DNA from: Callaeas wilsoni
Taxonomy: Eukaryota; Chordata; Aves; Passeriformes; Callaeidae
NCBI GenBank assembly: GCA_013398955.1
Contig: VWPU01014046.1
Span: forward strand, 16,888-80,887
Direction: 5' to 3'
Length of the DNA stretch: 64,000 bases
Shown: positions 50,601 to 63,535 of the stretch, in pieces
How the letters are laid out: each line of letters begins with the position of its first letter
Numbering within the stretch: position 1 is the first letter of the stretch
Translations under genes and position numbers: made by a program
Notes under the pieces: model-generated
What the model saw: the letters and a program-made list of their open reading frames with translations, nothing else
Told to the model about the DNA's origin: nothing
The model's database searches: none

Positions 50601-53000
50601 AGAAATAAGGTACCATTTCAGAGCAAAAGTAATTTATAACTGAAATGCCATAACATTTGACAATTTTTGTATGTGTCCACTATGAAATTATTTTTTCCTT
50701 TCACTAAAATGTTACTAAAGACATAACTGGCAGATCTCCCCAGCTATAGGTGATTTAGCCTGCTTTTATCTTGTTCAACAATTGACTTTACCTCACTTTG
50801 AGAAGTTTTCAGTCACTCGTGTAGAAAATAATCAATCCAATGCCAGAACTAATTGGTCTTGTAAACAATAAGGAGAAAACATTCCTGTTGAAGTTCTGGC
50901 CATCTGGGGGGCAGACTGCTCAACCACTTGAAACAGGACCCACAGCACTCTTAATAGTGAAGTACAGGAATGGCGGCAGCACTTCACTGAAGGGTACCAT
51001 CAACATTTCCCCAAGCTCTCCAACAGCAGCAGTAATCTTTAGACAAGATGTGGATCCGTCTCTACTCAAGAAAACAAGTTGTCATTAAGCTTAAGATCTT
51101 CAAAACAACTGAAGAATTCATGGCTACACATCACGAGATGGGCAGATTAAATGGGCAGGTGGTATGCAGCTGTATTTCATTCAGTGCAGGACCTTACATA
51201 CAACCCCTCCTCCCTCGGATATGTACTAGGACTAGTGACAATATGGCCAGTCTTCAATTAGCGTTTGGTATTTCCTTTCTGCTTTGGGAGCCCCAAGAAA
51301 TACAGTTAGCTGGCAGACAGCTCATCTGTGTCATGCACACCGGGTCACGGAGCAGAAGAAAGCTATGACATTGACCTAAAACAAAAAGGAGGTACAGGAT
51401 AAGAAGGACACACAATGAACTGTGGAAATGCTGCAGATTGCTGTAGCAATGTAAAGATCAAAGATTCCCTTGATTTCCAGTTTCTTTCTAGACAACTTTT
51501 CCAGGAAACACCAGTGAAAGGTTCCAGTGAACCAATTCTGGTAGAATCCGGTATTTTCAAATACCTTGAATCTCCCACGTGTTCATATGGCACAAGGTGG
51601 CATGTAAAAGCATTAGGTGCAATAGTCAACAATTTTCTCAGAATAATGAATAAAACAGGAATGTTTTGGACTTTCCTCTTTTAGTGACTGCTTTGGAATA
51701 AGCATTCAAAGAACAGTGCAGCTGCTAAAAGCACCCAATGGAAGAGAGACAAATCATTTCAGCATAATTTATATCATGACTAGGGATAGCCTTGTGTGTC
51801 TCTTCCTGTCCCTGCTCCACATCAACTCTTAACTAATCCACTGCAAAGTTTTAACAGTTAACTGCACCTTCACCAACAGCTGTCATCACAGCAGGCACTC
51901 TGATACTGCTTCTCTGAAACACATCCATTATGAGCCCAGCCGTGAAGGAGACAAGTTCAGGCATGTGAAGAATGGAGAATTCCACATGCCACCAAGAGCG
52001 ACACCAGTATGCAATTACACAAAGCAGTCAACTCACTGTGGTTGAAACTCAAGAAGCTGGTTGTGATCCACAAAGCACTGAAGGGTCTAGCACATCTTTC
52101 TTTGTGCACTTGTGTTCACCTGGAACAATTTAAGTACCTGACATGAACATGCATCTTCCAAGAACTGAAAGCCACCACCAGTCCTGACCATTCTTTGACT
52201 GTACTGCACAGTGTATTTACTAGAGGTTTACACACAGGCTATGCAGTGTAATCCCAAGTACCCAGACTGTGGGCTAGTATTCTCCAGTTTTCTTTCACAA
52301 ATTACAATGCCTAGAAAAACAGTCTGAAAGGAAAGGGCGTTGTTTTTAGGAGCCTCTGAGTCAACAGTTAAAGTCTCTATTCATAAAAATAAGCGTGGTA
52401 TCTAGACCTATGCTTGGGCAGTGTTGTTCAGTCATGTAAAATGCTCTGAAACACCCAATATTGAGTCTCTTTTATGAGTGTGAAAACTTAAAAGGAAAAT
52501 GAACCTCAAACAAAGGAAATCTATAAGACAACTGGCTGGAGAAAGGTAATCTGGTTAATGACAAGACTGAAGAAGTCATCATTAGTTATTTAGAAGGAAA
52601 TGCAGTGGAGCATGTAAGCTTCACAGAGAATGCTTGGAGCCCATTACAATATCAATGAGCTAGATTAATGATTGTAAATGACCACCACTACAGAACTGGT
52701 CTGAATGCAGAACAGAATGAATGCACTAAGAGAAACCTGAAACAACAAGGCATCCAACTGCCCCTTTTAAGGATATGCTTTTGGCTAATGTTCTGTAAAT
52801 GTCCCTTGATTTTAACTCTTACAATACTCTAGTGAGCTATGTGTCCAAAAAGTTTTTTAAGATTGAAAAGAGAGAGAAAGAATGCTAGTTTTCTCTGTAT
52901 TTCACATGGAGAAATATATATTTAATAAGAATTTAACACAGATACTACTTTCTAAAAAATGAAACAAAGCCTTTTTTATTTTTTAATGTTTCTTTAAGAA
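44629..53000. other. CSTPP1 intron, no exon recognised
   Basis: No coding exon could be supported. A (GAAA)n-like run is at 46128-46150. Several T or A runs of 8-10 bases occur around 47450-47640. No RNA gene was recognised. Confidence 0.5.
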
Positions 53001-56000
53001 AGTTCTAAACTTTTCCATTAATCCTGAAAATTTTTCATGGACTTCATGCATCTTCGTCAAAGCTTAACTTAAATGCCACCTATTTTCCAGCTAAATAAAC
53101 TTCCATGGACCATCTACCATGAACCACAAGTTAAGAACATTTCGCTGGAAGAAAGTTCAGGCAAATGTCCTAAATATTCAAGCATTATGCCTTAACACTG
53201 ATACTATGCATATATTATGGTAATCATGGAAGTGTAAGAAACTAGACAAAAGAGGAAGTTGTTGCAGAAAGAGAAAAGGACACTTTCTTGTTGTGGCATA
53301 GTGCTTTCTAGAAGGGAATAAAAGGCCATCTACTGGAAGACGAATGTAGAGAGGAATCCATACCATAATCCTGGCTTGTTGAAACTGAAAACAGAATTCA
53401 GTTGTGTAATCTTTTCCAGCCTTATAAAGAGTTCAAGATCTTTGTACGGATCTTTATGGCAGGAGCAATAAAAAGGAATATCACTTAACTGATTAGTTGT
53501 GGAATGATAACTTAGCATAGTGAGCAAATTATTTTTACTAGCTATGATTTGCAAGTGATTTCTCCTAAAGGAAGTGTGATCAGTTTTCTGTAGAATCCTG
53601 GATGGATTGCTGCTGTGATGCAGGCTACTGAGAAGACAATGCAAAAAAAAGAGAAACAAACACCATCTCTAAAAGATGGAGGACTGTCCTTAGTTGGAAC
53701 AGAAGGTGGCAGGAGCCCTAAAACCCCACAGTTACTGCTGACTAACCCACTGAACAGCAACAGTCAGTGAGATGGGCCATCTACAGTGAGTAACACTGTA
53801 TTAACCTCTGCAAGCAGCTGAGGCCTCAGCTACATTGCTCTAACACAACTGTACTCTTTGTGGTTTCATTTACATTTTTTCATCTCCCATGCAACAATAT
53901 CCTGACTGTTCAGCAAAAAAACCATCATGGAAATGCAAGTATGGTAAACCCTCAGAGGAAGAGTAACATGAAAGCTGCTCTTTAAGCATCTCCAGCCACT
54001 GAAGACTTAGAACACACATGTTCCTTTTATTTCCTGCAACATTTGCCCTTTTTTTCCCATTCGATGTTAAGACTTATGGAGCAAGTCTGAAAATCAGATG
54101 GTGCAAATCGTACAGCAATATAGCTGTAAGAAGCATTTAAATGTAATGTATTTTAGCATGTGTTCTTGACTCAAAGGAAATGTGCTGCATCTTTCAAAGC
54201 AAAGCTTGAAAGCTGAGGTCCTATTTGCTCCCTGCAATTAGAAATACTTCTTAATACTGCCCTGATGGGAAAAAAATTGCTTCCTGGTGTTTCCGGCAAA
54301 AGAACTCTATCTCAATTCACTGCATCAGATGTAGCTGTATTTTAGTAGTACTTTATATGAAGTAGATGGTAAAAAAGGGGATGCTATATGAATGTATTAA
54401 TTCATACTCCTCTCACTTTCATGCCACATTTAAAGGTAGCATCCATCCTTTCAGTTGTCTTTCACATGAGTTATCTTCTGTCTGGATCTGCTTCAGGCTT
54501 TGCTGTGCCAAGTCCTCGCCTACATGCAGTACTAAAGGCTCCAAAACTAGTAGTGCTAGCTCTTAAGAGATTCAAGATTAAATGAAATTATTAACACATA
54601 GGAGATCCAAAAGGAAAGCAAAAAATACTCCATCTCCAAGAATCCTTAGAGACGTTCAGCAGACAAATGCAAGAGACAGTTTCTCAGTTATTAGAAAAGT
54701 ACAGAAAGTGACTCTTTGGACTGGAGAACATGGGTCCATGTGCCAAAATGAGACTTAACAGATCCTGGAACTGGAAACAGGAAGAATAGGGGCCTTTAGG
54801 ATTCATGCTTGTGGGCAACAAACAATGATGAAGTTCAAGGTTTCTAAATTATCTCCACTAAATGGGATATGTTTGGAAAGTCACTTTGCATGACATGTTT
54901 ATCAAGGGAAAAAACAAATCTTCTCACTATTTACTTCTGTGCTTTCCTTTTAGGAGGTTGTTTTCTGGGGTTTGGTAAAGAACAAACAGATGAGTGCTAC
55001 AAAGGGAAATAGACTGAGAGCCTTTATGTGTACATCTCATTTTCACTTGCAGCTTTGTATACACAGCTGTGACCAGAACAGACTTTTGCTGAATGAGGGA
55101 CACACAGTTCTGCAGCCACTGCCACAGCAAAAGGAAGATGATCACTACTTGCTTTGCAGTTAAGGTTTGAAATAACAAATCAGTGAATTATTTGGAAATT
55201 TAATTAGCTTTTCTTCTGATTTCCTTTTCTTTTTTAACTGCTGCCTGTATCACTCTGAAGTCTTTCCAACAATTCAGTGTAGATTTGAAAGCTTTCAGTG
55301 GTAGACAGATTAGATTCTTATTTCAATGTCTGAGTAAAAATTTTAACTATTCTAGATGTTAAAAGGAAGCACAGAAAATGCTTTCTATTATACCTACTAG
55401 GAAACAAAAAGAAAACCATACAACTACTAGAAGTGTCTTCTATAGCAGGAATATGTGGAGATGCAGGAGTGGAGTTTGTTGCTGCAGTAATGTGCCTTCA
55501 GATGCAAAATAGGAATAAGGACAGAAGAGTTTTGACTAGATAATACAAGTATAATATATTCTTCTTCTTTTCAGTATTTTAGGATTTCTAAGTGTGCTAC
55601 TGCTCACCAATACAAGATTAATGATAATGATATATCATCGAACAGCCATATCTGACTCAAAAATGTCCAAAAGCTATAAGGAAAAGAAAATTTAATTAAG
55701 GAGTAAATTTAAGGAGGCAAAATAGTATCTAGAATGTTTAAGCAGAAAGATAAAAAATATTTATGATTTTCTCAAAAAAGTAACAATGTTCAGCTAAGTG
55801 ATTATCATATTTGTCACAGATGAAACACATAGCTGCATATAGGATGTTTGAGATCCAGTCACATTTTCTCCCTTGCCTAGGAATACAGGAGAAAAACATA
55901 GTGGTCTAATTATTCATGTCTGAGGTATTTTATAAGAGATTAAAAGTTGTTATGTAACATTATAAACAGAGATCTGTAATTCTTTTACGAACTTGGCTAT

Positions 56001-59000
56001 CATGGCCTACAAGCATTAATGCAAATAGAAAACGTGGCATGAATGAACAATCTAGAGAAGTGAAAAGTCATAAAAAGACCAAAATTGATACTGTCCCCAA
56101 AAATCTGCTAGAGCAGTTACAAGACACTAATACATTTGCATGCTTCAGGTAGAAAAGCCACATCACTTTTCTATGCAGAGACTGAAAACAAAGCAACCAA
56201 CCCCTAAAAAACAAAGTACTGGCACTCTCAATTCCCCAAAAAGGTAGAGATCCCTTGAAGAAAGAAAACGGTTATCTGACAGGGAAAACCCAGTGATCTG
56301 TGATACAAATACAAACTAACATAGAGAAGTGAAATAAGAAAGTGGCTGGAGGAATTCTACATGATCCTCAGGTGAAAGATGACAGTGTACCTTATAAACA
56401 AGCCTACATAACGTTTGCTTTCAACACTTTTCTCTAGGGAGACTTGGAGAACCTAGCACTGGTACCTCAGAGAGCATGTACATTTCAGTCAGACCAACTA
56501 GAGGATTCTAATTTAGCAAAAGGGGCTGCAGAATCAGGAACACAGCATACAATGAGAAAAATCGTTGCTTCATCTTGCATCAGGTCTGACACTGCAGAAG
56601 AATAGCTGATACTACACAAGGAAAGTTCAGAGGTTTAGCCAGTCCGGTAACTACGACACTGCTTACTTCCCACTCTGCACCTGGCCACGCTGGTGTGTTT
56701 CACACAGTAGAAGTCTTGCCATTTCATAAGACAATGAAAGTAGTGCTTTTTCGGTCTGAACATTACCTAGAGCTGAAGTAGAACAATAAAGGCAAAGAAA
56801 CTTGTTTCCTCCTATTTACCTAAGACAGGCACAATTCCTCCTCTACTCTTAAATTACGTCTCCCAGACTTTTCACTTTGAAAACAGAAGGCCTTGGGTCA
56901 GGAGAGACTCTGCTGTCACAGAATGAAAAAGGAATTAGAGTACCTAATGTATTCAGAGACGCAGAGATACACTACTGCCTGTTCAGTATAGAACATCCAC
57001 GGGACAGAGTCATGCATTTAAGTCAGCTACTCAACACTAGCTAGATCCTTCTGTTATGGGTCTGGTCTCAAAATGTTGAAAATTTTCTTCATTAATTTGG
57101 CTGGGTAGATTATTGTTGAAAGCCTAAAATAAGAATTATTGCTAGCTGAATGGATGAGAAACAAATGAACAGAATCCTCAATGAAGAGATCTGAGAGCAT
57201 AGCAAAGCAGACAGCCACTAGTGTTCTGAACAAAACCTCTGTTTATTAAACTGGTTAGTATTTAAATTTTTAAAATTTAAGGACATATGTGTTTCTATTT
57301 CTAGGGTTTTCCTTGTCTGTTCCAAGACAGATCAACCCGTGGAACTGGAGCCCAACATTAGCAGTACAGAAGGAAGGTCTTTAAGTGATAGTACATGATA
57401 CCACATTTAACAGTGTTCTTGTGCCAATCTGCATAATGAGTGGGGGATGAAAAGCAATCGTTTTTCTTCATGTACAGCTCAGTGAGGACAGTTCCAAGCC
57501 TGCCACACAAAACTGCTTTAATAATGCAATCCAGTGCCTTTGATTTGAGGAACACGCAAAAGAATAAACAACCTATTAATCTAAATTTTCTCGTTTGCCT
57601 GAAAGTACAAAGCAGCAATGAACAAACCTCTTGGCTACATTAAGTGTACTGAAATGCAAAACTGCTTCTTTTCTCACCCTACAGTTACTCAGGAAAAAGA
57701 AGGGTAGAGAAGAGGGGAAAAAGAGAATAGGCAAGGGAAGCAGAAATGGTTTTAATATAAACTGCTCAGTTAAAACACAGGGCACAACAAATTCTAAAGG
57801 AGGTTTTCAAGTATTGCCACACGAAGGCACTTTAATACAAGTGGATATGCTCAGAAGATGAGTGCTAGAGATAGCACTACTTCATAAAGAGAAAGAATCT
57901 TCAGGCTAACCAGCTCTGAATTGAGCTGGTACTGTCAAGACTAAGGAACCATTGGTAACAGCCTGAATAATGTTTTCAGTGGTTTTGTTTGTTTTGGGAA
58001 GCTTCAATACAAAATACAGGTGAACACCTTGATTAATGTTAGTCTCCTGACTGTCTGCAGTGGTGTGTTTTGCTCTGTTATTCTAATGTACTTGCAGTCA
58101 GCAGAAGTGCTTTCATTATCCATCCACTAATTTTAACATCTGAAACAGAATTATTCTAGAAACATTGTCAGTCTGACTCAGTTTGAGTCTGCTGTGCTCA
58201 AGCACTATGAGTGTGGTTGGAGGATATGTTTAGGCATTTGGCTAAGCAGTTTTGGCAAACATTCTTGGTTCCCCTAGAGCCTTTTTCACAGTTTGAGAAG
58301 GGCAGAGATATATTAAAGTTGCTTGTCAAAGCAGCCTCATTACATCTATGGTCCGAGTAAAACATGCATAGTTTTGTTCAAATCCTTTTCTATATGTATA
58401 GCAAATTATAACGTACATCAGAAAGTTAGGAGAAAGAGTAAAGCTACTTCATTGGCTGTAGCACCAGCGGGCTTTTGGACAAAATAGAAAAAATATTCTG
58501 ACAACTTTGGGATGAACAGAAGGACAAGAAACTGAAAAAATGCTGCTAGGACCTATACCACAGAGGATTTAATATCTGTCAATTAAGCATCCATAACACT
58601 TTTTATATGGAAAGTTCAGGAAAACACTAGAAATACCTGCAACCAGAATGTTTTCAGTAAAATGTTATGTGAACCAATAAGCCAGTCATCTTTCTGCTTT
58701 GGCTCCCACTCTTCCACATGCAGTTAAAGCCCGACAAGTCAAATTCAACAAGCTGTTGATAGCTTATGCTACAATTGTAAACAAGAGATCTGAAGTTATA
58801 TATAAATTGTTTTCTGAGGAAGAGAAATTTGATGGTGTTAAGAGCAAGTCTGGCCTGCCAGGTCCTTTGTAACACCATCAAACAAAGCTATAATACAAAC
58901 ACAGATTTTATACAGGGTCTTCTACTGCAAAGGGAAATCTTATTCTCCCTTACATTTCATTCCCATCCTCTCCATTATTCCATTATTCCAGCACAGCTGC

Positions 59001-61027
59001 TTATACAGTCCCATTATGAAGAGGACAAGAAACTGATGCAAAGAAATTTCTTTTTTACAGGTTATATTTTGTTTGGATCAGCTCTGTGCTGTGTTCGCTA
59101 CACAGCCAACTGCACCCTCACAGAGAAGGGAAGAAAATCAGGAGGAGAGAGGAAGGAAAGGACTACTCCTTCTCTCACCAGTGCCAACCTAAAAGTCCTT
59201 ATCTAGCCACAGGCACTTCTTCCTCGGGAAGAAGTTTCCTTGCAAGCAACCTTGTAGAACAGCTGGCCACAGGACTCCCAGGCAAACTCTTTTCTCCAGT
59301 GTCTGAAAGCAATGCATCATCTTCCTCTGCATGCAATCCACGAAATGTCCTTACCTCCACAGCACACAGGAGAGAGTGACAGACAATGCTTTATAAATGA
59401 TAGTACCTGCAATTAGAAAATGTGACTGAAATCCATAATACTCCTGTTTAAAAAAAAAAAAAAGAAGCCAATGCCAGTGTAAAAGCAGGAAATTAATCTC
59501 CTGGAGAGTAAGCTTAACTATCTCCTGCATCACACAATTCTAAATCATTAAGGAAATAGCTTATGGTTATTAAAGCTAGAGCATTAAAGAGATAAATCAT
59601 TCTGAATTTATCTACTGAAGAATCTCTTACAAGAGTAAAATCTTGCACTAAAGTTAGTGAGTAAGTGTCAGGTGCCTCCAATTATATCCTCCAGTAGCCA
59701 CCGTGCGAAGAAATTTAAGGTCATCATAATTAAGGACAAATGAATCTTTAACCAGTCACTTTAGCACTCAGCAGTGGTGTATGAGCCTCTATTTTGCAGC
59801 ATCAGAGACTGCATTTTATTAAAGAACACTGGAACATCCCTTGCTCTGGGCAAAAAAGTCATTAGTGCAGCTAGTTCCACCCCCTCTTATGCGTTTGCAT
59901 TCGACTTGGAAAGGTGCATCTTCTTCAAAAGTGCCATGTTTGCCTTAAGGTATTCCAGACAAGTCAATTTTCTTTTCTAGTAATGGGAGTACATACCCTT
60001 TTGAAGTTTTGGAGTTTGTTGGTTTGGGCGGGTTTTTTTTTTCCAAAAGTTACTCACGACTATCAGGTGGTTGAAAGTGTGATAATTAATTTTGAAATTA
60101 CCAGATTAGATTTCTCTGCAGAGAGCGGGTTATTAATAGCTAAAGAGTTCAAGAGTCTGAAAATCCACCCACAGTTGAACTGACATGCCAACGTAAGGCT
60201 TATTTTGAAGTCAGCTTTGCTGTCCGCTTCTATCATTTAGAAGACTTATTATTCAGCTTTATAAATGGCAAACATTATTACATCAAACCACTCTAACTTG
60301 AGTAAACTGTAGTAAACTTGAGTAAAACCTGCTTTTGGATCTTCACAATTTAAAAATCTATCTTTCTACTCAATAGAATAAAATAAGGACAAGCAGAGAT
60401 AAACCCATTTATAAAAAATAATCATTTTAGAAACGTTATGGCATTACCTCATCACTGAATTTTTTATCTTACGTTACAAATTCCTGTATCTGAATCTGAA
60501 ATTTTCCCCTGTTTACTCCTTCAGATGTTTTGGAAGTCATGCAAAGAATAGAACAAGGCTTTGTCCAAGCTGCTACCTAATTTTATGCACAAGTTATAAA
60601 ATGAACAAAGAACCACCTGCTATGGAATTTGTTCAGTACATGGAATACATGGCAGTACACGGAGTAAGAAGGCTGTCAGTATTAATCAATCATTTCAGTA
60701 ATGTAAGATCTTGTTTATCTCCAAAAAAACTCAAGGAAAAGCCATTTAAAAACATGACAGTGATACAACATTGTAAATGTCAAAAAATGCTAAAATCAGG
60801 AATGTGCAGAAAACTACCTCAAGTCTGTATAAATTATATCAACACTTCTTCCATTATGCAAATACTATTTTGAAGCATTATGCTATTATAGATTTTCTCA
60901 TCGTTTCTTCATAGTATTTATCATTCTTGCATAGTTCATACCAATTTCATTGCCACAGTGCTGCCAAACATCTTTATTGACACATTTTTGTATACTTTAT
61001 TTGGATGAAATGTCACACATTTCCTTG
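53001..61027. other. AT-rich repeat-poor part of the CSTPP1 intron
   Basis: About 8 kb with no recognised LINE, LTR or exon. An A14 run is at 59450-59463, and a hairpin-forming inverted repeat is at 58828-58882. Whether it holds conserved non-coding elements cannot be judged without alignment. Confidence 0.45.
58828..58882. repeat. Inverted repeat with 12-base perfect arms
   Basis: TTTGATGGTGTT (58828-58839) and AACACCATCAAA (58871-58882) are exact reverse complements separated by 31 bases. The spacer holds a further short pair, CTGGC...GCCAG. It could fold into a stem-loop in transcripts of either strand. Confidence 0.85.
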
Positions 61028-61325
61028 TGAGGGGAAGAGGAGGGGCAGGCATTGATCTCTTCTCTGTGCTGGACCAGAGACAGGATCCATTAGAATGGCC
61101 TGAAGTTTCGTCAGGGGAGGGTTAGGTTGGATATCAGGAAAAGGTTCTTCACCCAGAGGGTGGTTGGGCACTGGAACAGGCTCCCAGGGCAGTGGTCACA
61201 GACTTCTGACAGAGTTCTAGAGGTGCTGGACACCTGGTGTGACTCTTGGGGCTGATCCTGTGCAGGGCCAGGATTTGGACTCAATAATCCTTATGGGTCC
61301 CTTCCAACTCAGCATATTCTGTAAC
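61028..61325 (+). mobile_element. CR1 LINE 3' fragment
   Basis: Contains GGTTGGATATCAGGAAAAGG, TTCTTCACCCAGAGGGTGGT, GGGCACTGGAACAGGCTCCC, AGGATTTGGACTCAATAATCC and GGGTCCCTTCCAACTC, ending ATATTCTGTAACATATTC. It is similar in structure to the copy at 14655-15102 and inserted in the same + orientation. Confidence 0.9.
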
Positions 61326-63219
61326 ATATTCCTTTCCAAAAGGTGCACAGCCTACCCAAGATGAAATTCAGACAGTGGGAGAGATTAAGTTCTCTGACAA
61401 ACATTGACAATATATTTTAACTACCTTTCTGATATATTTCAAGTGGAAGATTTAAGTAAAATTCATCTAATATTAGCATAAATATCTTTCATAGATTCCT
61501 AAGCAATATAAAAGTAAATAATACAATGGAAAGAAAAAAGAAAAGAGCATCTGACAGCAGCAAATAATACTGAGAAGCTAGGAATTTGCAGAGAGCTGGG
61601 AAGAGAAATAAAATTAAGCTGGTAAAAAAAATCAGGGGACAAAAAGACAGGAGAAAACTGTAGTAATGATAGTCCTCTTGACATTTTGCTACATGGGGGG
61701 AAAAATAAAGTAGTGTTCATAAAAAACATGTGCTATATTTAATCTGATATAGATCATCCTTCTTTTTCTGCAGAATCCAAAACATTTTCCATTTCAATGA
61801 TAATTTGCAAGGATGTCAATAGTGGAGTGGTACTTAACATATTAAAAAATTAAAAGCAGATGTTCATAATTTCTGTGAGAATTTTGAAGAGGGTTGGCTG
61901 ACAAGCTCTCAGCACTACTGAGAAGTGATTTTCAAAGCCTGAAACACCTGAGAAATTTTACAGGACTAGAAAAAAGCTGAAGTCAGTTCAGCACTTAAAA
62001 ATTCTAAGACTGGGGCTTACTCTGAGTGAAGTACCTACCCAACAAGAGCACACAGTATCCTGATGAGAGCAAGGATGGGGTCAAAATAACACTCAAAGTG
62101 CTGCCACCAGTTGAGATAACCTGGGCATCTGTACCATGGCCACTTTGATAACACACCCAAACAACATATTCAAAGAGGAAGTATTGCATTTTATCAGTTA
62201 ATAACTAATAGCTATGAAACATGAAGAAAAGCTTCTTGGCAAATTAAGCAATCTTTTCAAAGGGGAACACAAGTCTAGGTGTAAAAAAGCATCAAAAAAC
62301 AGTTAAGTTTTCCAAGATATTACAATTCATATAAACAATGCTGTGATTAAAAATTTTGAATTATTCAAAACAACAACTAACTACATTAACTCTTACATCT
62401 CAAAATAAGGATGAGGAATCACTACTTAGGAGATGTATTTCTCTTGGGACCCCCAAGAATACCTCCTCAGTTCTACATTTTAAAGCAATTTTCCAATTAA
62501 TGGCCTAGAAGAGAAAAAGAATTAAGCATCACATCTGTGAGCCATATACAAACTGAGGAAACAAAAAATTTAAAAGGAGTGAGTTGTAACATGGAAAAAC
62601 CTCACGGGCACAGTTGGTTCACACATAGCTTAGAGTCTCATACATGAAATACTGTATCTAGAAGCAAAAAATGCAGAGAGCTCCACCTGGGTAAATAGTT
62701 TCTACAAAGACAGGTGAAGAAGTAGTCACAAGAAATGCTCAGAAAAATGTAATTAGGAGAATAATATGGTCCTGAGATGAGTAAGCACTGCAATGTCAAG
62801 TAGAGAGGCTCAGTTACCAGCACTTGACCAATGTGAAATACCTACAACTTTGGAATGATGGTTGAATTGAAAAAGAGTCAGAAGCGCTGCAGGGATGATC
62901 ATGTGCTTATAAAACATGCTTCACAGAGAGAGGCTAAAGGTGATAATTTACTTAGCTTGTCAAAAACAAGAATAAGGAATTGACTTCAACATATGATTGA
63001 AACACTTAAAACCCCATAATTTTCATAAAGTTAAAAAAAAATTAAGGTGAAGATAATCACACTGTTAAAGACTGCCACCAGTTGAGATTGTAGTAGTGTT
63101 TTCAGGAATCTGATTTTACAGGCCCCCAAAGATACGTTTCAGTTCAAAATCAAATAAGTCTTAGTAAATTCTGACCTCCAACAAAACACACAAGTTATCA
63201 ATAAACAACCTTCCTCCAC
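61326..63219. other. CSTPP1 intron, no exon recognised
   Basis: AT-rich sequence. A 17-base unit (CTGCCACCAGTTGAGAT) occurs at 62101-62117 and again at 63072-63088. No exon or RNA gene was identified. Confidence 0.5.
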
Positions 63220-63535
63220 TGTCAGGACAATTTCTTTCTCACCCGGCCCTTCTATCTTCACAAGCAACTGTCCTCTCAGCAGCAGCAGAGTGGAGTGTGC
63301 ACGAGGGTCACCCTACTGCCTGTCTGCAGAACAACTACACTCGGACCAGCCTTGCTGAGGAAGGTGTCCGAGAGCAGGCTATTTGCAGAAACCCTCCTTC
63401 CCATGAAAGCCCAGTACTTCATGGGGACCGGGCTGCAGGCCAGCCTAATTGCTCTGGCAGCACCGGCAGCTGACTGCTTCCTCCTGCTATTTTTCCCAGG
63501 GGCCCTTCGGCCCCTTCAGGCTCACATGACTTAAT
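63220..63535. promoter_or_regulatory. GC-rich, CpG-containing island inside AT-rich intron (function unknown)
   Basis: Base composition changes abruptly from AT-rich to GC-rich with several CpGs, and returns to AT-rich after 63535. It contains a 7-base stem with a CTTC loop (63498-63515) and is followed by an octamer ATGCAAAT at 63562-63569. It could be a regulatory element or an unrecognised exon or retrocopy. No protein family was recognised. Confidence 0.3.

Noticed and set aside
52040..52200. Sequence with phrases like AAAGCACTGAAGGGTCTAGCAC resembling an old dispersed repeat
   Set aside because: The resemblance is too short and diverged to name a family.
59340..59400. Possible CSTPP1 upstream exon suggested by a minus-strand GGTAAGG donor
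   Set aside because: The translation before the donor (SLLCAVE and similar) does not match the N-terminal part of the protein in any frame.
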